This document shows, piece after piece, positions 1-7,302 of a DNA stretch of 64,000 bases. The notes beneath the pieces were generated by a model. That model was not told the origin of the DNA and made no database searches. It saw only the letters and a list, made by a program, of their open reading frames with translations. The translations under genes were made by a program, and so were the position numbers. The stretch's first letter is position 1. Every line of letters starts with the position of its first letter. The DNA is from Sneathiella chinensis (GTDB lineage: Bacteria > Pseudomonadota > Alphaproteobacteria > Sneathiellales > Sneathiellaceae): NCBI RefSeq assembly GCF_012720115.1, contig NZ_VNWN01000006.1, positions 1 to 64,000 on the forward strand. The letters are read 5' to 3'.

Positions 1-54
1 CTCGTCAGGCTCATAACCTGAAGGTCGTAGGTTCAAATCCTGCCCCCGCAACCA
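1..54 (+). tRNA. Initiator tRNA-fMet (CAT), 5' end missing
   Basis: This is the 3' two thirds of an initiator tRNA; its 5' part lies before the window. The anticodon CAT is at 12-14 in the loop TCATAAC. The T-arm GTTCAAATCC is at 31-40 and the encoded CCA is at 52-54. The 3' acceptor strand CCCCGCA ends in A, which opposes C1 of the usual initiator acceptor and gives the unpaired first position typical of tRNA-fMet. The anticodon stem carries only two of the three consecutive G-C pairs seen in E. coli, as in many alphaproteobacteria. Confidence 0.93.
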
Positions 55-60
55 AACAAC

Positions 61-93
61 AACCCATCTAAGTCAATGGCTTAGGTGGGTTTT
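61..93 (+). terminator. Rho-independent terminator of the tRNA
   Basis: The arm AACCCATCTAAG (61-72) pairs with CTTAGGTGGGTT (80-91), with one G-T wobble, around a 7-nt loop, and runs into a short T tract. It lies seven bases after the tRNA CCA. From here to 257 I see no gene. Confidence 0.85.
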
Positions 94-257
94 GTCGTTA
101 ACGGAGAAAAGTGTTTCGAAGTGTTTCTGGAAGCATGGTGGAAGCCGGTGAGCCGCTTTAATCTCATTTCACTTGCCTATAAATCAGGCTGTTATAGGGG
201 CGCTCAAATAGGCAGGGCGGAGGAGTTGCAAATTCGCTGTTGTGTACCAGAAGCAGG

Positions 258-899
258 CTAAGAAAAATTTTTGATTGCCTCTAATAAGGTAGGCATATTC
301 GTATATGGGTTGATGTCAAATGGTTTGCATTTTGCTCCAGCGGTATCTAATCCCGATCTATTTATTTTAAGAGCTCTACTCTGTGCGAGGGGTATCATAT
401 CTTTGATTTTTTCAAATAAAATGGCTGAAGCCTTGTCATATTTTTCTCCGCAATGCTGTTCGACTTTGCTAAACAGTGTGCTGTTTTTCTTTAAGTCATC
501 AAAAGAATGGTAGGCTGCTGATGAATCGATGAAATGGAGCAATATCCAGAATTCAAAACACACGTTGTTAAGTGCTATGTTTACGTTATTGCGGCATGCA
601 TTATCCCAAGCCTGCATATGTAAATCACGAGAATACCTGTTCGACGACTCTCGATCATAGACCACCCAAAACTCATCGCCATCGATTGATTTATCTGAGT
701 TTTTAAAACTAATTGCAGCTTGAACCAGTTCTACTGGAGTATTCTTCCTGCAATTCATAACTTCAACAGAAGTTTTATTGTCAATCCGAAAATGCCGTAT
801 ATACCCATTGATATACAGTGGCTCAGTTTTCTCCCCTTCACAAAAAACCCTAAGCTTTTTTTTAATCTGAGGAGCATTTCTTCTTCTATCCCTAGGCAT
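258..899 (-). CDS. RloB-like (AbiLii-type) protein
   Basis: A 213-residue protein of the RloB family, which has a Toprim-like fold and is encoded next to AAA15-type ATPases. Family motifs are visible: CEGEKTEP at residues 20-27, an acidic VVYDRES near 80, and CFEFWILLHF near 115, with the C-terminal NPYTNMPTLL element. I chose the ATG at 899 over an upstream TTG at 905. The gene overlaps the end of the ATPase gene by 8 nt, so the two are probably translationally coupled. In known AbiL systems the RloB-like partner is proposed to be the effector; a nuclease-like role here is inference. The base composition is A+T rich compared with genes downstream of 2.9 kb, which suggests horizontal gain. 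Confidence 0.82.
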   Translation of the reverse strand: MPRDRRRNAPQIKKKLRVFCEGEKTEPLYINGYIRHFRIDNKTSVEVMNCRKNTPVELVQAAISFKNSDKSIDGDEFWVVYDRESSNRYSRDLHMQAWDNACRNNVNIALNNVCFEFWILLHFIDSSAAYHSFDDLKKNSTLFSKVEQHCGEKYDKASAILFEKIKDMIPLAQSRALKINRSGLDTAGAKCKPFDINPYTNMPTLLEAIKNFS

Positions 900-2208
900 C
901 GTCAATGTTTCTCTTTAGATAACCACTCTTTATAGACATTTGGGTTATGGCTTCTCTGATTTTTACATATGAAAATGAAGGGAGAGCGCCGAAACGGCCA
1001 TCTTTGTAGAAAGCCTCGAATGGGCTGTTCGGGCGAACCGAGTCCTTGTCGTAAGCGTCAAGGCTGGTGAGTATTGACGATCCATTTTCCTTTTGCACCA
1101 ACCACAGTTGGTCTCTGCGCAACTTATTAGGGTCCATCAAGTTAGTATCGTGTGTTGTCACAATGATTTGTGCGTCGGTACTGTTTGCTAGCGGATCGTT
1201 GAATAATTCAAATATGAGTGAAACAATATTTGTGTGAAGGTGGCCATCGAGTTCATCAATAAAAATAGGTGTTCCGCTCGAAAGTGCCATAAGCAGCATT
1301 GGCAAAATTTCAAACAACTTAACTGTTCCGTCTGACATTTCCTCTTTTTCGAATTTAACGAGTTGCCCATTCTGAGCTTCATGCCAGAATTTATACGAAA
1401 CACTGTTCTGTTCAATAATTACTCTCTTCAGAAAATCAGGCATGTCTGACGGCAAGCGAAGGCCTTCTGGAGAAGATTCTTCGGCTGTAATTTTCTTCAC
1501 ACCTGTATCCGCAAGACAAATCAAATCCGAAACTGTATTAAGGTGACCCTCCTGATCGTAAAAATTACTCAAATGTATATTCACTCCAGCATCAAGTGTA
1601 ATAATTGATCTAAAGTATCGAACAATCTCACGAATGCTTTTTGGGGCTGATGCGTCGTTTCCTGCTCTCGAGATGTACGTGCTGTTTGGAAAAAAGGGGA
1701 AACGGCGATCACCTCCCTTATAACTGCCTCCAAATTTTATGGTTTCCCAAGTATCAAGCTTGTCACGCTTGAAAATCAACGCCCTTTGACGCTTCGGAAA
1801 TGCGAATAGGCTTTCAGAAACTACGCGCTTATTTGTATAGGATACTGAGTATTCGTACCGAACACCTGAAGGTACGATGAACTCTATTTTAAACTCAATT
1901 TCCTTGGTATCAAAATGTGAGGACAGTTTGAAGGGTTCGTATGCCGGTATGCTGTCTTCTTCACTAAGCGATTTTGAGTTGGAAATCAGCCAGCTAAGTG
2001 CTTTAAAGGCTTTCAGTAAATTTGACTTCCCTGAAGCATTTGGTCCGTAAATAGCAGCCGACCGAAGAATAGAAAACCTTCCATTTTCAATATCGCTATA
2101 ATTGCCTTGCAAACGTTTAGGGCCACCCTCAGCATTCATGCTAAATAGCTGCTCGTCTTGGAATGATCGAAAATTTGCAACGCTGAAATCTATAAGCACC
2201 TCATCCAT
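892..2208 (-). CDS. AAA15/RloA-like ATPase (AbiLi-type)
   Basis: A 438-residue SMC/ABC-like ATPase of the COG1106 kind, without a long coiled coil. The N-terminus has the FRSF motif followed by Walker A GPNASGKS at residues 55-62. The C-terminal half has the ABC-type signature SDGT, Walker B IFIDELDGHLH and a D-loop/H-switch region with TTHDTNLMD. It is the first gene of a two-gene unit with the RloB-like gene. This pairing matches the AbiL/RloAB abortive-infection type, in which the ATPase is thought to sense or gate the effector. It sits about 0.8 kb past tRNA-fMet in A+T-rich DNA. The ATG at 2208 has only a weak upstream AAAGG. Family assignment is firm; an anti-phage role is inference from the family and context. 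Confidence 0.85.
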   Translation of the reverse strand: MDEVLIDFSVANFRSFQDEQLFSMNAEGGPKRLQGNYSDIENGRFSILRSAAIYGPNASGKSNLLKAFKALSWLISNSKSLSEEDSIPAYEPFKLSSHFDTKEIEFKIEFIVPSGVRYEYSVSYTNKRVVSESLFAFPKRQRALIFKRDKLDTWETIKFGGSYKGGDRRFPFFPNSTYISRAGNDASAPKSIREIVRYFRSIITLDAGVNIHLSNFYDQEGHLNTVSDLICLADTGVKKITAEESSPEGLRLPSDMPDFLKRVIIEQNSVSYKFWHEAQNGQLVKFEKEEMSDGTVKLFEILPMLLMALSSGTPIFIDELDGHLHTNIVSLIFELFNDPLANSTDAQIIVTTHDTNLMDPNKLRRDQLWLVQKENGSSILTSLDAYDKDSVRPNSPFEAFYKDGRFGALPSFSYVKIREAITQMSIKSGYLKRNIDDA

Positions 2209-2349
2209 CCTTTATTTTGGGCCATATTGTTTAAAATTAAACGAATTTAGCCAAAATTCATGATACATATGTTTATCTACACTGGATAACAATGGCATGC
2301 AAGTGAGACGCATAAAGCGACCAGCCGTGAATATTGGGTTAAATAGTCT

Positions 2350-2682
2350 TTAACCCCTCCGTATCGCCTCAGCAATCCGCAGCCACCTTTCCTCAATCCT
2401 CTTCGGATGGCTCTCCGGCGGTAGTGTGGCGCGATTAAGTCTCTTTCCTGTAGCCTTAGGCGGCATAATCAGCGCAGTTTTCTTTCCAGCACGTGCCTTG
2501 CTCTCCCAGAAGGTGGTGTGTTCGTCATTAATCAGGTTCGATATTGTTTGCCCGATCTGCGGGCCAAAATCTTCTCGGATTTCTTCATCGCTGAGGCCCA
2601 AAGCAGATGCCAAGGATGCGACAATTCCCATGAGTTGTTGGGTGCGAGTTTCGATATGCTGATCAAATAACACTTCTTTCAC
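2350..2682 (-). CDS. Small hypothetical protein
   Basis: A 110-residue soluble protein I do not recognise. It starts with GTG (2680-2682). The first half is predicted helical and acidic (ALGLSDEEIREDFG), and the second half is basic and ends in RIEERWLRIAEAIRRG. There is no signal peptide or membrane segment. It stands alone between the defence pair and an IS remnant. The upstream sequence has no strong ribosome-binding site, so it could be a relic; the reading frame is intact and nothing overlaps it. No function is proposed. Confidence 0.5.
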   Translation of the reverse strand: MKEVLFDQHIETRTQQLMGIVASLASALGLSDEEIREDFGPQIGQTISNLINDEHTTFWESKARAGKKTALIMPPKATGKRLNRATLPPESHPKRIEERWLRIAEAIRRG

Positions 2683-2777
2683 CTGTCCGGGGAGTAACCC
2701 GGAGCGGTACTCTGTGAGGTTCTTTTGCAGGCATTGTTCTGTAGCGCCCCAAAGAGGATGCGGCCTTTGCCGGGTGA

Positions 2778-2810
2778 CATTCGCATCTGGCTCAGATTTA
2801 ATGAGCCTAC
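2778..2810 (+). mobile_element. Solo remnant of an IS5-type element end
   Basis: These 33 bases match the reverse complement of 4295-4327 at 32 of 33 positions. They encode the same last residues (HSHLAQI, then stop) as the IS transposase fragment at 4304-4735, followed by the element's outer end. Similarity stops sharply on both sides. It is therefore a solo 3' end of the same insertion element, inverted relative to the other copy. Confidence 0.75.
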
Positions 2811-2870
2811 TGCCAAGACTCTCAACGCATCAATAGATGAAAATTAAATATCTTCTCGGGGAGCCAATTC

Positions 2871-2910
2871 AAAAAAGCCCTTGGCCGAGAAATCGCCGAG
2901 GGCTTTTTTC
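2871..2910. terminator. Bidirectional hairpin terminator
   Basis: AAAAAAGCCCTTGG and the complementary CCGAGGGCTTTTTT form a long stem with A and T tracts on either side, so it could terminate from both directions. No plus-strand gene ends nearby, so its partner gene may have been lost with the IS rearrangement. Confidence 0.75.
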
Positions 2911-2931
2911 CTGTCCGGCCCCTTTCAGACA

Positions 2932-2959
2932 CAAAAAATGGGCGCCCTTTTAGGCGCCC
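2932..2959 (-). terminator. Terminator of the DUF2938 gene
   Basis: GGGCGCC (2940-2946) pairs with GGCGCCC (2953-2959). Read on the minus strand the hairpin is followed by ATTTTTT, 28 bases after the stop codon of the DUF2938 gene. Confidence 0.8.
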
Positions 2960-2987
2960 GTCGTCGTTCTTCCTTCTTCCGCCAACC

Positions 2988-3503
2988 TTAAGCGGCAGAC
3001 CCGACCGGGATCAGGATGGACACCGCCAGTGTCGCCGCATAAAGCCCGACCCCAAAGGACGTATGCGCCATCAGGCTTCGGACCCGCGCCGTGTTTGGCG
3101 CCGGCGTTTTCGATGCAGCAATACCGAAACCAAATCCCGGCTGCATGACAAGGAACGGTGCCGCCACGGTCACAACGCCAAAGGCAATGGCCGGTACCAC
3201 CGTTGGCTGATAAGACCATTCAACCCCCATCAGGGCCAGCAGGCCCGCCGCAAAGGCAATCCCGATCCCGTAATGGGCGATCCAGCCAATGGCCCGCTCC
3301 CCTGCTATGAGTTCAGCGGTGCCGATCCCTGCGTGGAAAAACCGCCCGCGCGGAAAATGGCCAATCCACCGGCCAACCATCGCCCAATCCAGGGACGGGA
3401 TATGGAATACCTGTTTCAGGAACACTGCCCACATATCCATGATCAGGGTCGCGCCGATGCCGATTGATACCGCCCGCACCCAGAAATCCATCATGTCGTT
3501 CAA
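2988..3503 (-). CDS. DUF2938 family membrane protein
   Basis: A 171-residue integral membrane protein with about four hydrophobic segments (near residues 10-30, 75-95, 100-125 and 145-165). It matches the DUF2938 family, with the conserved start region ATLIMDMWA, the GRWIGHFPRGRFFH block and the MAHTSFGVGLY block. The biochemical function of the family is unknown. It is transcribed divergently from an ArsR-rhodanese regulator gene with a perfect inverted repeat between them, which suggests repression by that regulator. A role in handling a sulfur or oxidant stress is only inference from the rhodanese partner. Confidence 0.82.
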   Translation of the reverse strand: MNDMMDFWVRAVSIGIGATLIMDMWAVFLKQVFHIPSLDWAMVGRWIGHFPRGRFFHAGIGTAELIAGERAIGWIAHYGIGIAFAAGLLALMGVEWSYQPTVVPAIAFGVVTVAAPFLVMQPGFGFGIAASKTPAPNTARVRSLMAHTSFGVGLYAATLAVSILIPVGSAA

Positions 3504-3580
3504 CTACTCTATCCTTTCCAAACAAACCGGGACCGAAACCCTGTGGCCGTCGTCCCGTCTATACACACAAGAAAATAAAA

Positions 3581-3604
3581 TCATTCTATAGATTGATAGA
3601 ATGA
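3581..3604. promoter_or_regulatory. Perfect inverted repeat, likely ArsR operator
   Basis: TCATTCTAT (3581-3589) and ATAGAATGA (3596-3604) are exact reverse complements separated by 6 bases. The site lies 24 bases before the regulator's ATG and 77 bases before the divergent DUF2938 gene. Its length and position fit an ArsR-family dimer site that controls both genes. Confidence 0.65.
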
Positions 3605-3628
3605 TGGAGGAATGATAGGATAGAGTCA

Positions 3629-4291
3629 ATGACGGATACAGAGACACAAATCACCATGTTCACGGAGTTTGCGGACCTTGCGCGAACCCTCGGCAATGCC
3701 CATCGCATTACGTTGCTGGATCACATCGCCCAAGGGGAACGGCCGGTTGAGCGGCTCGCGGAACTGTCCGGCCTGACGGTGGGCAACGCGTCGCAGCATC
3801 TGCAAACCCTGAAACGCGCCGGATTTGTCAGGACACGGCGGAACGGCAAACAGATCCTCTACAGCCTTGGTGACGGCCCGGTCCTTGCGGTGCTGGCTTC
3901 CTTGCGGGACCTTGCCGAATTTAACCATGGACAGATCCGTGCCCTTGTCGCCGACAGCCGCGGACCGGGAAACGACTCGGAAGGAATCTCGCAAGCTGAG
4001 CTTACCCTTCGGATGCAGGAGAACAGCGTCACCCTTCTCGATGTCCGCCCGGAAGAGGAATACCGGCAAGGCCACCTTCCCGGCGCCCTCAACATCCCGG
4101 CCGAGGAACTGGAACGCCGCCTTTCCGAACTCCCCGCCAATCTGGAAATCATCGCCTATTGCCGGGGCCCCTATTGTGTTCTGTCAGTAGACGCCGTCGC
4201 GGCCCTCCGATCCCGCGGCTACACCGCCCGCCGACTGAAAACCGGCTTCACCAACTGGAAAGCCGCCGGACTGCATATTGAACAGGACTAG
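3629..4291 (+). CDS. ArsR-family regulator fused to a rhodanese domain
   Basis: A 220-residue two-domain protein. Residues about 10-100 form an ArsR winged helix (recognition region VGNASQHLQTLKRAGFV). Residues about 125-218 form a rhodanese domain with the LLDVRPEEEYRQGHLPGA entry motif and active-site loop CRGPYC at 178-183, whose Cys178 would carry the persulfide. The DNA-binding half contains no cysteine, so it is not a BigR/SqrR-type thiol switch; sensing may run through the rhodanese cysteines. It is divergent from DUF2938 across a perfect inverted repeat and lies between two inverted IS-end remnants. Domain assignment is firm; the inducer is unknown. Confidence 0.88.
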   Translation: MTDTETQITMFTEFADLARTLGNAHRITLLDHIAQGERPVERLAELSGLTVGNASQHLQTLKRAGFVRTRRNGKQILYSLGDGPVLAVLASLRDLAEFNHGQIRALVADSRGPGNDSEGISQAELTLRMQENSVTLLDVRPEEEYRQGHLPGALNIPAEELERRLSELPANLEIIAYCRGPYCVLSVDAVAALRSRGYTARRLKTGFTNWKAAGLHIEQD

Positions 4292-4294
4292 GCC

Positions 4295-4735
4295 GTAGAC
4301 TCATTAAATCTGAGCCAGATGCGAATGGCGGCGAGTTTGACCATGGCGAAATAGGATGAACCTGAGTTTGTCATAGCGGGTCGCGACGCGACGAACGTAT
4401 TTGATCTTATTGAAAAATCGTTCGACCAGATTGCGTTTTTTGTAAAGGCTGTTGCCGAAGCAGGAATTCCACTTTTTACCTTTCCGGATCGGGCTGTTGG
4501 GAGCGGCGCCCTGGTGTTCGATCTGCCGTCTCAGCCAATCGGCATCATAGGCTTTGTCGGCCAGGATCAGGTCGCCACCGCTCACTCAAGCCAAGAGGTC
4601 TTTTGCGGCTTTGATGTCGTGCACCTGTCCTTCCGTGATCGCAAGACGGATAGGTCATCCGTTTTTATCCGTTACCGCATGGATTTTGGTGGTCAGTCCT
4701 CCCCAGCTTCGCCCCATACATCGATCCGGATGGCT
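4295..4735 (-). pseudogene. IS5-type transposase, truncated and interrupted
   Basis: On the minus strand the region encodes the C-terminal part of a DDE transposase: GRSWGGLTTKIHAVTDKNG, then ITEGQVHDIKAAKDLLA, then GGDLILADKAYDADWLR, RKGKKWN, and RNLVERFFNKIKYVRRVATRYDK. The frame is broken by in-frame stops (one directly after DKNG, one after DLLA). The N-terminal half is missing beyond about 4735. The longest intact piece, 4304-4585, is 93 codons. The bases just after the stop, to 4295, are the element end shared with 2778-2810. It is a decayed, immobile copy. Confidence 0.85.
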
Positions 4736-5329
4736 TTTTTTATGCCCAACGCACATCCCAAAAGGTTACGGAAAACGTAAAAGTTTACGCTGGCAGTTAG
4801 AAAATCACGGCCGCTTGCCGCAAGAAATAACGAATAACATTAAAAATTACGGGTTTTACGGTCTGAAGAAGAAATAAGGAGTAGCAGGGGAACGTGGGGT
4901 GGAGATGGGGGATCCCTTCAAACTGAGGCTGAAGGCGATCGGTGTTTTCTTGATATGCTTTGTGTTTGGGCTGTCCGGCATCTGCATTTTGAAAAGATAC
5001 GTCATTGGTCGGGGTGTCAGGCTATTCATCACGCCTATGAACGTCTCACAGAGTTGTAGGATGGTAAATGGTGTAGTTGTGAAGAGGCTGGGCCGCGATA
5101 CGCGAATTGCTGTAGGAGTGATGGTTTGACGCAAGACCGTGAAAGTCTCAGGCAAGATTTTGGATGCCAGGTAGGGTCTTTGAGGTCCGCTTCGCTTTCG
5201 TCACTGCGGTTTTGGTTGGTGCCGGGTGCGCCGACTTGCGCTTTGTCTTTTTTGCTACAAAAAACGTATCCAAACAGACGGCTTAGGGGAGGCGCCGCGG
5301 CGGTCACTTTTCGGACAGTGAAAGTAGGC
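4736..5329. other. Intergenic stretch without a convincing gene
   Basis: About 590 bases between the IS remnant and the deacetylase gene. A plus-strand frame at 4899-5129 could encode a 76-residue peptide with one hydrophobic helix (AIGVFLICFVFGLSGICIL) behind a GGGGTGGAG sequence. It has no recognised relatives and I do not call it a gene. Other frames here look like chance frames. A short inverted repeat CGTAAA/TTTACG lies near 4777-4790. Confidence 0.4.
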
Positions 5330-6148
5330 TCAATCCGGATGACGGGTTTTTCTGATCCAATGGGCCATATCGCGGCAGGTGGGGGTCCAGATATCGCCGT
5401 CTTGCTTGACCACCTCAATCAGCGTTTTGAAAACATCCATCGCCTGTCGGGTGCGGCCCAGAATGAAGGGGTGGAATATGAGGGTGGCGTGGGTGCCTGT
5501 GTTCTTCAGGGTGTGGAGGGTCTGGGTCAGTAAATCCCCCCATTGATCAAGGGTGTAGGGCTTTTCCGGGTCTCCAAAGGCTTGGCGTAAGGCGCCAAGG
5601 TCGGGGTTGAGCATATAGGCATCAACATGCTGCCAGGCGAAAGGCAGCGTAACAAACCCCCCGGTATTCCGATTGTCGCCCACTTGCCCAAGCGGGGAGG
5701 CGTAAGTTAAGCCCAGTTCCTCGCATTCGGATTTCAGGTCAGAGAGATCAATCAATCCCCCCGGCGGGCGAAAGCCGGCCACGTCAATCCCAAGGTCCCG
5801 GTAGGCCCGGACGGCTTTTGTCAGGGCTTCCTTTCGGACGGGGATTTCGGTTTTTGACCAGTTTTCGTGCTGCCATCCGTGGACGCCGATCTCGTGTCCC
5901 GCCTCCCGGATTGCCTTGATTTCCTGTGGGTGGGCCGTGCAGTTCCATCCTTCGATGAAGTAGGTGATCTTCAGGCCACCGAGGATTTTCAGCACGTCAG
6001 GCAGGACCGCGATGGAGGGGTGGGTGCCGTCCTTCGACTGTTCTCTCGGTAAGCCAAGCTGCTCTTCCGCGATCGGGCCAAGATTGTCGAAGGTTATGTT
6101 CAGCGCGGCCGCTTTTTGCTCGGGCCCCCATCCATTTGGCTGTCTCAT
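5330..6148 (-). CDS. NodB-type polysaccharide deacetylase family protein
   Basis: A 272-residue cytoplasmic carbohydrate-esterase-4 fold protein without a signal peptide. It has the family metal and catalytic motifs in order: TFDN at 19-22 (in place of the usual TFDD), HGWQH at 90-94 with both histidines, and RPPGG at 127-131. The lack of a signal peptide, and its place 27 bases behind an FAH-family gene, suggest a small-molecule amide or ring hydrolase rather than a cell-wall enzyme. The uric-acid pathway enzyme PuuE is a member with such a role. Start: ATG at 6148 with GGGGAAAG upstream. Its substrate is unknown. Confidence 0.8.
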   Translation of the reverse strand: MRQPNGWGPEQKAAALNITFDNLGPIAEEQLGLPREQSKDGTHPSIAVLPDVLKILGGLKITYFIEGWNCTAHPQEIKAIREAGHEIGVHGWQHENWSKTEIPVRKEALTKAVRAYRDLGIDVAGFRPPGGLIDLSDLKSECEELGLTYASPLGQVGDNRNTGGFVTLPFAWQHVDAYMLNPDLGALRQAFGDPEKPYTLDQWGDLLTQTLHTLKNTGTHATLIFHPFILGRTRQAMDVFKTLIEVVKQDGDIWTPTCRDMAHWIRKTRHPD

Positions 6149-6175
6149 TGTTACTTTCCCCTCAGTGAAAAGCGG

Positions 6176-7102
6176 TTATTCCGCTGCGTATATCTGGACC
6201 CGAAGCTGGCCCAGATTTTCAATCTCAGCCTCGATCACGTCGCCGACATCGGCATAGATGCCGCTTTCAATGCCCGTTCCTGCGGGGGTTCCTGTCAGGA
6301 GGAGGTCGCCGGGCTCAAGCGAGATGTTGGCGGTTGCAATCTCAAGCAACTCCCGCACGGACCAGATCATTTTCGAGGTGTTGGAGTCTTGCTCGATCTT
6401 GCCGTTACGCCACAGCTTCATGGTCAGGTTCTGGGGATCGTCGATAAAATCAGCCGGCACGAAATAGGGGCCTGCGGGGGCGCTGGAATCAAATGCCTTG
6501 CCCATGAACAAATCAGATTTCGCAAAATGCTTCGGGTTGCGTTGAAAATCCCGTGCGGACATATCCAGCGTGGTCATGTATCCCGCGACCATATCCAGAT
6601 TGCTGGAGATTTTGGAGCCTGCGGGCACCTCTTTTCCGATGACAACGCCCAGTTCGATCTCCCAGTCAAACTGGGTCGACCCGGTCGGGAACCGAACGGT
6701 TTTCCCCGGGCCCACAAGCGCCGTTCGTGGGGGCTTCATGAACATGGCGGGGATATTGTCTTCCTTACTGAAACTTGAATAGCCGACAGCCTCGATATGG
6801 TCGATGTAGTTGGTGCCTGCGCAAATGATTTTGGGCGGGAACTGAAGCGGGGTTTGGAAGGTCAGGCTGGCGGCTTTCACGCCGACCCCGTGGTTTCCTT
6901 TCGCCAGATCGCCCGCAAGGGCAGAGAGGTGTTTGCTGCTGGCCTCCCAATCCTCAAAAAGGGCCATCAGGCCGCCTTGCGCGAGATCAAGGTTTGGTGC
7001 GACTTCGGCCAGTTCCCAGATTTTATCCGCAACCATGATCGCCGGGGCCGAGCCGGTCGGTGTCTCGATGGTGCAAAGCGCATAGCGAGTGGACGCATGC
7101 AT
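6176..7102 (-). CDS. Fumarylacetoacetate hydrolase (FAH) family protein
   Basis: A 308-residue protein of the FAH/2-keto-4-pentenoate-hydratase-like superfamily, which cleaves C-C bonds in, or hydrates, 2-oxo acids using Mg2+. Motifs include ICAGTNYIDHIEA, FMKPPRTALVGPG, the metal-binding DWEIELGVVIG and GDLLLTGTPAGTG near the C-terminus. I chose the ATG at 7102 because GGGAG at 7111-7115 is then 8 bases away; an ATG at 7108 would be only 2 bases away. It is the first gene of a minus-strand unit with the NodB-type gene and is divergent from the TRAP operon. A LacI-like palindrome sits immediately upstream (7122-7139). Confidence 0.87.
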   Translation of the reverse strand: MHASTRYALCTIETPTGSAPAIMVADKIWELAEVAPNLDLAQGGLMALFEDWEASSKHLSALAGDLAKGNHGVGVKAASLTFQTPLQFPPKIICAGTNYIDHIEAVGYSSFSKEDNIPAMFMKPPRTALVGPGKTVRFPTGSTQFDWEIELGVVIGKEVPAGSKISSNLDMVAGYMTTLDMSARDFQRNPKHFAKSDLFMGKAFDSSAPAGPYFVPADFIDDPQNLTMKLWRNGKIEQDSNTSKMIWSVRELLEIATANISLEPGDLLLTGTPAGTGIESGIYADVGDVIEAEIENLGQLRVQIYAAE

Positions 7103-7121
7103 TGGCATATCTCCCTTATTC

Positions 7122-7139
7122 AATGCTTTCGTTAGCATT
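7122..7139. promoter_or_regulatory. LacI-type operator candidate O1
   Basis: AATGCTTTCGTTAGCATT is an 18-bp palindrome with central CG, 7 of 9 bases matching between arms, as is typical for LacI-family sites. It overlaps the untranslated leader of the FAH gene. Its right half reappears exactly, inverted, at 7251-7260. Confidence 0.55.
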
Positions 7140-7232
7140 ATTTTATGAAGTTGGTAGAAATATTGTCAATTAATTTCAATAATTTCGAGGAAATAAAACC
7201 CGTTAATCTGGTTTTTGCCGAGATTCAGAGGA

Positions 7233-7269
7233 TTGACATATATTTTTATCTAATGCTAACAATTGCACA
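7233..7269 (+). promoter_or_regulatory. Promoter and second LacI-type operator (O2) for the TRAP operon
   Basis: TTGACA at 7233-7238 is a perfect -35 box, with a weak -10 (TAACAA) around 7257-7262. The -10 region overlaps AATGCTAAC at 7252-7260, which is the exact inverted half of O1. The other half of this site is poorly matched. A regulator bound here would block the TRAP promoter; pairing with O1 about 120 bp away could allow looping. Confidence 0.45.
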
Positions 7270-7302
7270 TAAGGAAAAATAAATGATAGAGGGAGGCTAC
7301 AC

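Noticed and set aside
2208-2349. Search for a second att site or tRNA end copy bounding a genomic island
   Set aside because: No copy of the tRNA 3' end or a matching direct repeat was seen by eye anywhere in 60-3000, and there is no integrase gene.
4777-4790. A short inverted repeat CGTAAA/TTTACG near the IS remnant
   Set aside because: It resembles a LacI-type half-site pair but has an off-centre core and no gene start nearby. It probably arises by chance.
4899-5129. A possible 76-residue membrane peptide
   Set aside because: It has one hydrophobic segment and a passable start signal but no conserved neighbour or family. I left it inside the intergenic entry.
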